From Isoetes taiwanensis (Eukaryota; Streptophyta; Lycopodiopsida; Isoetales; Isoetaceae): a DNA stretch of 64,000 nucleotides. Location of the stretch: NCBI GenBank assembly GCA_021234155.1, contig JAJEKV010000061.1:3559950-3623949 (forward strand), in the 5' to 3' direction. The notes beneath the pieces were generated by a model. The model had not been told where the DNA came from. It ran no database searches and was given only the letters and a program-made list of their open reading frames with translations. Of this stretch, positions 58,004 to 64,000 are shown in pieces; the stretch's first letter is position 1; every line of letters begins with the position of its first letter. Position numbers and translations under genes: made by a program.

Positions 58004-58628
58004 AAATGATGGTAATGCTGACTGCACTTGGGAACCTAGCAATTGCACTTCAAAGAACCGTTGGCACTGACTCGAATTTTCAGTAACCTTAGCACCAAGA
58101 AAGACATTGTATCAGAAAAGGACGTAATGTTCTTTACACAATTAATCAGGGTGCCTGTCAAGATGTCAAACTTCAATCTATACAATATTTCATTCTCCAA
58201 AGCTTTGTAAGTTGTGAATCTGATGTCACTATCCTTGAATCCTTTCTTGACAAAAGCTTGTACTGATTAGCGTAAATCCTTGGCATCATCCACAGAACTG
58301 GTGTGCACAGATAAATGTGGCATAATCTGGGATATAATGACATTTGTTGACCAGCGATAAGGTCAACATGCATCAGCCTGAACATATTTGAAGATATGGA
58401 AAGGAAGTTTATCCTGTTTGTCATAATGGTATGTCTCATAGATACCATGGAATGACATGTTAACCTGAATGACATGTTCTGCTGTCGCCCTAGGTTGTTG
58501 GTCTATTCTTTGTGTATCACTTCAATAATCGATGCAACTTTCATTCATATATAAGGGAGGGTGCCCTACTTCGGCGCAGGGGCCATAACAAAATATCAGG
58601 TGGGAACCTCAATGGCTCACGTGGCAGC
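58004..58628. other. decayed coding-like sequence on the minus strand, unrecognised
   Basis: Minus-strand frames between 58475 and 58080 give protein-like runs broken by stops (YETYHYDKQDKLPFHIFKYV, VKKGFKDSDIRFTTYKALEN). No family was recognised; it is probably a pseudogene or an old element. Confidence 0.3.
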
Positions 58629-59387
58629 TGATATGGTTAAAGGATTCTTGAAGGTATTACTCACTTGTTCAACAGTTAATTAGATAGAAAAGTAGAAGAA
58701 GTAACCCTTAAAGACTTATAACAGCTCTTCTCAAGAGAGATTATACAAGGTTTCCACAACCAGGATTGGAGCATCCAGTTTCCACCCAACCGGATCCAGA
58801 AAAACTAAGGCAATTCCAAGGGATTTAGGGAAAGTAAAGATCAAGGCTTCTTTTCCTTTAGCATATGATCTTCCAATTTACAACAGCATTGAGGCTTTGT
58901 TAAGCTAAAACAAGAAGAATCTACAAGGAATAAGCTCGATCCAAATCTTCGGCAGCACCAGGAAGGCAAGAGCTTTAAGATCCGAATCCCCAGCCTATCT
59001 AGAGACCCTGCAGGTCGGACTCAGAAAACGACAGCCAGGAACCAGTTTGAAGCTGCCGAAAATGATGGCTAGAGCCTACCCTTCCCGATTGATGTCTGGA
59101 ATCCTCTTCTGTTTTCAATTCTGTGCTGGCCGCCCCTTCTAAAAGCAGATCTGGCCGCCTCCTTGATTTAACCTGTTCACGCTATCCGCAAATTCGTCTC
59201 CCTTTTTCCAAAAATAGTTGCATGAAGCTGTTCGTTACCTTTTTGTTAAAGTATCATCCCTTTCATAATATAAAATATCTTCCTTGCTTTAAGGATCTAT
59301 AATTGCACGCCCCCTTGCTTAAACTTGTAAACTATTAAAAATCATATGCCCTATTACCATGCCCCATTGCCTTAATTTTCAGGACCA
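58629..59387 (-). repeat. 3' LTR of the gag-only element
   Basis: This 759-base LTR in element sense starts TGGTCCTGAAAA and ends CATATCA. It aligns with 61057-61779 over nearly all of the latter. Confidence 0.9.
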
Positions 59388-59559
59388 CTCCCCCTAGCAT
59401 GCTCCATATCAATTCATCCCTTCTTAAACAAGATCGTCCGCGATCTTTCGAATGCAGTTGAGATGGGTCCATCCCTTCTCAAGATGATTGCTCCCGAATC
59501 AAATTGCATTGAGGGATTCCCTAGTCCTGCAAACTTAAGAAACAGTTATGGATATCCGC

Positions 59560-59663
59560 GTACTTCCGCAGTACGATATACCCTTGTACCTCCGCGGTAC
59601 TACTTGATTGTATTTCCACGATACAGTATCTCCACGATACTAATCATTGTATCTCCACGATAC
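59560..59663 (-). repeat. array of five 15-nt mini-hairpins between gag and 3' LTR
   Basis: In element sense each unit is GTAYY-GYGGA-RRTAC. On the plus strand they lie at 59560-59574, 59586-59600, 59610-59624, 59626-59640 and 59649-59663. Stems pair fully in four units (one has a single C-A mismatch) although the stem bases differ between units, and the five-base loop GYGGA is conserved. Confidence 0.75.
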
Positions 59664-59825
59664 CGATGTAAATTTTGTCAGGCCTATTGCTACAACTACA
59701 ATTACCATTCTTCAAAATTTACATCTAATGTACCATGCTTACATAATAGTTGGATTTTCATTCCACACAAAAATTCAACATACAAATCAAATTTTACATT
59801 AAAGAAATGTAAATTTTTACTATGT

Positions 59826-61019
59826 TTACCCCAAGGTTCCCATTTGGAGCCACCTCCGATCTTTGGCATTAGCCTTTGCTCGTTCCTCATCTTGGAAGCT
59901 TACACCCTTCTTCCGCTCATCAGCAGCTTTAGAGGTCTCTGGTATATCTTCCGGTTTTGGACCTTCAATCGTATGCATTTGTACACCCCTTTGAGGTTTA
60001 GGTGTCTCAGCCTTTGTGATCCCCCCTTCTCCAAATGGACAATCCCTTAAGTAATGTTTTCCTTCGCATCTATAACAACCTCCCTTTGGTTCTCTTAGTT
60101 TCCTTCCGCGGTCTACCTTGACTTCCCTCTTCTTGCTTCCTTTCGGAACCATTACCGTTGCCGTTATTCTCTTCTTAAAATTTTTGGAAGTTTCCTTACT
60201 TCCGTTCTTCTCTTTGCTACTCTTTTTGTCCTCTTGATCTGAAGTGTCTTCATCCCAAAAATCAAATTTCCTAGACTTTGGATCTATTTTCCATTCCACT
60301 GCAGATGCTAGTTTTATGGCTTCATCTAAATCTTTAGGGTGAAATATTTCCATCTCCGCATAAATATCGTCCCACATCCGCTGACATATTTTCTCAGAAG
60401 CTCCTTCCCATCCAGATTCCTTATTAGTGCCGCTAAATGAGTGAATTTGGAAGTGTAGGACTGAATACTCTCAGTTTTCCCCTGTTTCAGACGATCCCAT
60501 TCCCTACGCAGCTCACTGTGATAGTTAGAGGGTAAATAATGTGCTTCAAATGCCATTTTGAAACTTTCCCAATTATTGATCCTAGGATCACATTCTCGTC
60601 TGCCTTGCCACCATGCTTGGGCTTGATCTTTTAATTAAGTGTCCATGGCTTGCAGTCTTTCCACATCTGTTGCCTGCACACGTTCAAAGAACTTTTCCCA
60701 CTGGCTAATGAAACTGACGACCTTAACTGGCCTTGTCTTTCCACCTTTGAAAGACGGCATGTCTGCTTTCTCTAACCATTTTCTCAGCTTAGGTGGCGGT
60801 GGAGGAGTTACTGGAGGAGGACCATTAGGCAAAGGAGGTTGCGAAGGTTGCAGATAAATATCTGGAAGGAAGCGATACAGAATAGACAGCAATTCCACTT
60901 TGCCTGTCATACTCTTGCTGACTGCTAGGCATAGGCAAAGCTAATTGGGATGCAATGTAGCTGGCATTAGACAAGGCTTGCTGGTATTGTGCTTCAGTAA
61001 CATTGAAGCGTTGGGCCAT
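59826..61019 (-). pseudogene. gag polyprotein with CCHC zinc knuckle, two frame changes
   Basis: It starts MAQRFNVTEAQYQQAL. After a frame change it passes a proline run (60800) into WLEKADMPSFKGGKTRPVKV, SFISQWEKFFERV (the retrotrans_gag capsid start), then HYLPSNYHSELRREWDRLKQ and YTSKFTHLAALIRN. After a second change it reads LDEAIKLASAVEWKIDP, a Lys/Glu/Ser-rich stretch, and CYRCEGKHYLRDCPFGEGG, the nucleocapsid CCHC knuckle (~60070-60015), ending at 59826. The protein would package the element's RNA into virus-like particles. One stop near 60640 also breaks it. Confidence 0.8.
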
Positions 61020-61042
61020 TGATCAGGTATGAGGATCGACTC

Positions 61043-61054
61043 GCTCTGATACCA
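61043..61054 (-). promoter_or_regulatory. primer-binding site for initiator Met tRNA
   Basis: Element-sense TGGTATCAGAGC is the canonical plant LTR-retrotransposon site pairing with the 3' end of tRNA-iMet. Confidence 0.9.
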
Positions 61055-61056
61055 CT

Positions 61057-61779
61057 TGATATGGTTAAAGGATTCTTGAAGGTATTACTCACTTGTTCAA
61101 CAGTTAATTAGATAGAAAAATAGAAGAAGTAACCCTTAAAGACTTATAACAGCTCTTCTCAAGAGCGATTATACAAGGTTTCCACAACCAGGATTGGAGC
61201 ATCCAGTTTCCACCCAACCGGATCCAGAAAAACTAAGGCAATTCCAAGGGATTTAGGGAAAGTAAAGATCAAGGCTTCTTTTCCTTTAGCATATGATCTT
61301 CCAATTTACAACAGCATAGAGGCTTTGTTAAGCTAAAACAAGAAGAATCTACAAGGAATAAGCTCGATCCAAATCTTCGGCAGCATCAGGAAGGCAAGAG
61401 CTTTAAGATCCGAATCCCTAGACTATCTAGAGACCCTGCAGGTCGGACTCAGAAAACGACAGCCAGGAACCAGTTTGAAGCTGCTGGAAATGATGGCGGG
61501 AGCCTACCTTCCCGATTGATGTCTGGAGTCCTCTTCTGTTTTCAATTATGTGCTGGCCGTCCCTTCTAAAAGCAGATCTGGCCGCCTCCTTGATTTAACC
61601 TATTCACGCTATCCGCAAATTCGTCTCCTTTTTTCCAAAAATAGTTGCATGAAGCTGTTCGTTACTTTTTTTTAAAGTATCATCCCTTTCATAATATAAA
61701 ATATCTTCCTTGCTTTAAGGATCTATAATTGCACGCCCCCTTGCTTAAACTTGTAAACTATTAAAAATCATATGCCCCA
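61057..61779 (-). repeat. 5' LTR of the gag-only element, outer end missing
   Basis: This copy begins (element sense) at TGGGGCATATG, about 36 bases into the LTR as defined by the other copy, and ends CATATCA before AG and the primer-binding site. Truncation of the outer end could reflect deletion at insertion or later. Confidence 0.85.
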
Positions 61780-62660
61780 TCACGTCTACGGTTTAGGGTT
61801 TGTTCTTCTGTAGCTCAGTTCTGTTTATCTGCTAGTGCGCGTATGCCCTCCACGATCTGCAAAGGCACTCCAATGATCTCCAAAAGCACTCCAACGATTT
61901 GTACGGCCACTCCAATGGTTCAAGGCAGGACCCAGCTGACGCAGATGTTAACCCACAGATTCGGCAATCATGTGGAGATTTTGTGTCCGAATTTTCTTTC
62001 TCACTTTTGCATGCCTGATGCATGCATGCATCTACCTCTAGACTTTAGATTTAGGCACTTTTTATGGCGCCAACATCTCATAGATCAGAAGAAATAGCTT
62101 CTCATATGGTTTCAGTTAAACAACTGGAGCTCCCATGGCGCCAAGGTAACAACTCACAACCTTTATTCCCTCCATTTTTTTGATGATTCTAATGTTCCCT
62201 CCATTGCATTTTCGTGCAGATTGCATACCTGTCTGCATATTATCCATTCTTTTTAGCGCCTTGGAGGGGATCACCAGCTGGATATGAATCTGGCCATCCA
62301 AATTACTAGTTTTCCTTCCCACCTTTTCAATGTGCAAGATATTTAAGATAATGTTAAGGTGAGATCTTCTCTAGATTTCTATTCTCTAAGGTCTAAGAAT
62401 GCAGTTTAAGTGGATGCAGTTAAGTTTGAAGAATGTTACCAGTAGATTAAGCTCTGATAAAACTTGAATCAACGCACCTAGCAGAATGCTAATGGGATGA
62501 CCTAGAGTTCCAAATGATCAGGATTCCCTGATGCGCCTTCCGCTCCAAATGATCGAGATCCCCGATGCGCCTTCCGCTGCTCAGGAACCCTAAAGTTTTA
62601 TCTTAAGCTAGTTAAGTTCCCTAATTAATTTATGGTTCAAGTTATCTATTAATGTAAAAT
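61780..62660. other. intergenic, no gene recognised
   Basis: No supported exon, RNA or element end. Short ORFs at 61843-62097 overlap on both strands. Confidence 0.5.
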
Positions 62661-62665
62661 TATGA

Positions 62666-62768
62666 GGAGGTTAACCTCCTCCCTGAGGGGGTTATGCAAA
62701 ATAACCCTCGAGGCCGGCAGGCCGAGAGGGTTATTTTGCATGACCCCCGAGAGGAGGAGGTTGACCTC
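62666..62768. repeat. ~50-bp-arm fold-back repeat
   Basis: The arms 62666-62715 and 62719-62768 are nearly perfect reverse complements around a loop of about three bases; GGTTATGCAAAATAACCCTC in one arm pairs with its complement in the other. The outer part (GGAGGTTAACCTCC) is itself palindromic. No flanking duplication was recognised. Confidence 0.9.
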
Positions 62769-62779
62769 CCTTAACCACA

Positions 62780-63750
62780 GGCCCGAGCAAGTTCTTCCAT
62801 GCCAGATCAAAAAAATTCGTATTGAAATAATGCTAAGATCTCTGAAACTCTTGTCTGTTCTGCATAAAAAGTAAAGGAAAGAATGCCATAACTATAACTT
62901 TCAGCATTGAAGCAAGAAAGGAAAGAATGACATAGCTGCAAATCACAGCATTGAAGCAACAAGCAAGGATAATGCAATGATTGAAAAACCAAACCAAACA
63001 CAGAACTCCAACTCTGCAGCTCCTGATTACATATCAAAAACAAAAAAAACAGGGGTAAGCAATGCCTGTGGAAAAAACAAAAATATGGCTTCATCATTGC
63101 AAGGACCTGTCGATAAAGGACCTGACCACAACTGCTCTGTTGCTTCCGCTGCTCCGCTGCTTTTTTGAGATTTGCTATAAATTTTACAAAAACTGCTTTG
63201 AATCTGTGCGCAATGCTTGGCTATGGCGACCACAATCATCTGCAACGAAAATGAGGGCTCAAAGGCTCGGATTTAAGAATACTGGCACATGAATAGGCAA
63301 AAACAGAGGATCAAGTCTGGAAACGATTTGAGAAACAGTTCCGGAGCAAATTTATTTTGGGTGGAAGCAATTTTTTCGGCTCCAATCAAGGATTAGTGGG
63401 CGTTTGTGCGAGATGTTTGCACAGTCTTAGAGCTTGGCCCAAAAATAAAAAAACAGGGATAAGCAATGCCTCCGTCGACAGGCCTGGCTGGAACTCGATT
63501 CTGGCAGAGCATCTACAAGCTATGGCGACCATGACTAAAGCTATGGCGGCAGAGCGTCTACAAGGAACAAAGAATATTCGAGGAGTTATCAACGATAATC
63601 CATAGAATATTTGTGAAAAACGAATATTCGTGAGGTTATGGGAAATAACCTGCTGGGATCCAACGGTTGTGAACGGCCAGATTCTACGAATTTGCAAGGG
63701 CCGGTGGTTAAGGCCCGATTCATTCTCCTCTAATTTACCCTAATTTACCA
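62780..63750. other. intergenic, no gene recognised
   Basis: AT-rich sequence. A few phrases recur in the same stretch (for example around 63040-63070 and 63440-63480, both with AACAGGG(A/G)TAAGCAATGCC), suggesting a local duplication. No gene is supported. Confidence 0.5.
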
Positions 63751-63761
63751 CCTCTTACCCC

Positions 63762-63783
63762 GCATTCTCCACGTGGAGAATGC
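63762..63783. repeat. 22-bp perfect palindrome with G-box core
   Basis: The sequence GCATTCTCC-ACGT-GGAGAATGC is a perfect palindrome centred on CACGTG, the plant bZIP/bHLH G-box. No gene was found next to it. Confidence 0.8.
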
Positions 63784-64000
63784 CTGGAGACGGAGAGGGA
63801 GAATCCATTATTTTTTATAGTGGGTTGTGATGGCACGTTGTAGCTATAAGATAGTTCGACAAGCAAAAAAAAAACTTTATACGGCACGATGTTGCTATAA
63901 TGGTTAGTAATACTGTAGCTATAAGTGGTTTTCTTATCACAAAAACACATCAGGAAAAAGAAATGAAGATTTTGCCGCTTCATAAAGCTTCTGACTTGGC

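Larger units (their letters stand above)
58629..61779 (-). mobile_element. gag-only LTR retrotransposon
   Basis: Two direct LTRs (58629-59387 and 61057-61779) flank about 1.67 kb on the minus strand. A primer-binding site TGGTATCAGAGC, complementary to initiator methionine tRNA, lies at 61054-61043, two bases inside the 5' LTR. A polypurine tract AGGGGGAG (59395-59388) adjoins the 3' LTR. The only coding sequence is gag. No protease, RT or integrase is present, so it depends on proteins from another element. The 5' LTR lacks about 36 bases at its outer end relative to the other. LTRs differ by scattered substitutions. No clear TSD was found. Confidence 0.9.

Overview
The window is nuclear DNA of a land plant. 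Two host genes are certain. One is a four-exon gene for cytosolic ribosomal protein eL35/uL29 (RPL35, minus strand, 4576-5168). The other is a ten-exon gene for an SFR2-type galactolipid galactosyltransferase (plus strand, 51828-56079). SFR2 is a plant chloroplast-envelope enzyme, introns have GT-AG borders, and the LINEs carry the plant-type zf-RVT domain. A non-seed plant such as a fern fits the decayed and varied LINE load, but the species is a guess.

Almost everything else is retrotransposon, much of it nested. Layout: 1-4.5 kb, a truncated retroposon and unrecognised ORF fragments; 4.6-5.2 kb, RPL35; 5.2-8.8 kb, intergenic with one small retroposon; 8.87-13.93 kb, a LINE fragment followed head-to-tail by LINE A; 14.05-20.81 kb, LINE B, a nearly intact L1-type element on the minus strand with an 11-bp target-site duplication (TSD); 21-22.5 kb, a dispersed repeat; 22.56-45.46 kb, LINE C, split by LINE D (24.6-27.8 kb), by a Ty3/gypsy element (28.07-39.55 kb, minus) and by a LINE 3' fragment (43.2-43.8 kb); 45.5-47.5 kb, the other side of the dispersed repeat, with a minisatellite, a MITE-like element and a tail-only insertion; 48-51.8 kb, sparse exon-like pieces; 51.8-56.1 kb, SFR2; 58.6-61.8 kb, a gag-only LTR retrotransposon; 62-64 kb, fold-back sequences.

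The most unusual signals are these. (1) A LINE family ends in a five-base-pair hairpin whose stem covaries among four copies, followed by different microsatellite tails. One copy is joined head-to-tail to a sibling at a TC repeat, and its ORF1 protein looks like the coiled-coil/RRM type of vertebrate L1. (2) Tiny insertions with TSDs consist of little more than a (TATTC)n tail; one has a matching empty site in a paralogous repeat in this window. (3) A row of five mini-hairpins with conserved loops and covarying stems lies between gag and the 3' LTR of the gag-only element. (4) The SFR2 protein has an acidic linker of about 200 residues that Arabidopsis SFR2 lacks. All statements come from reading the sequence; no database search was run.
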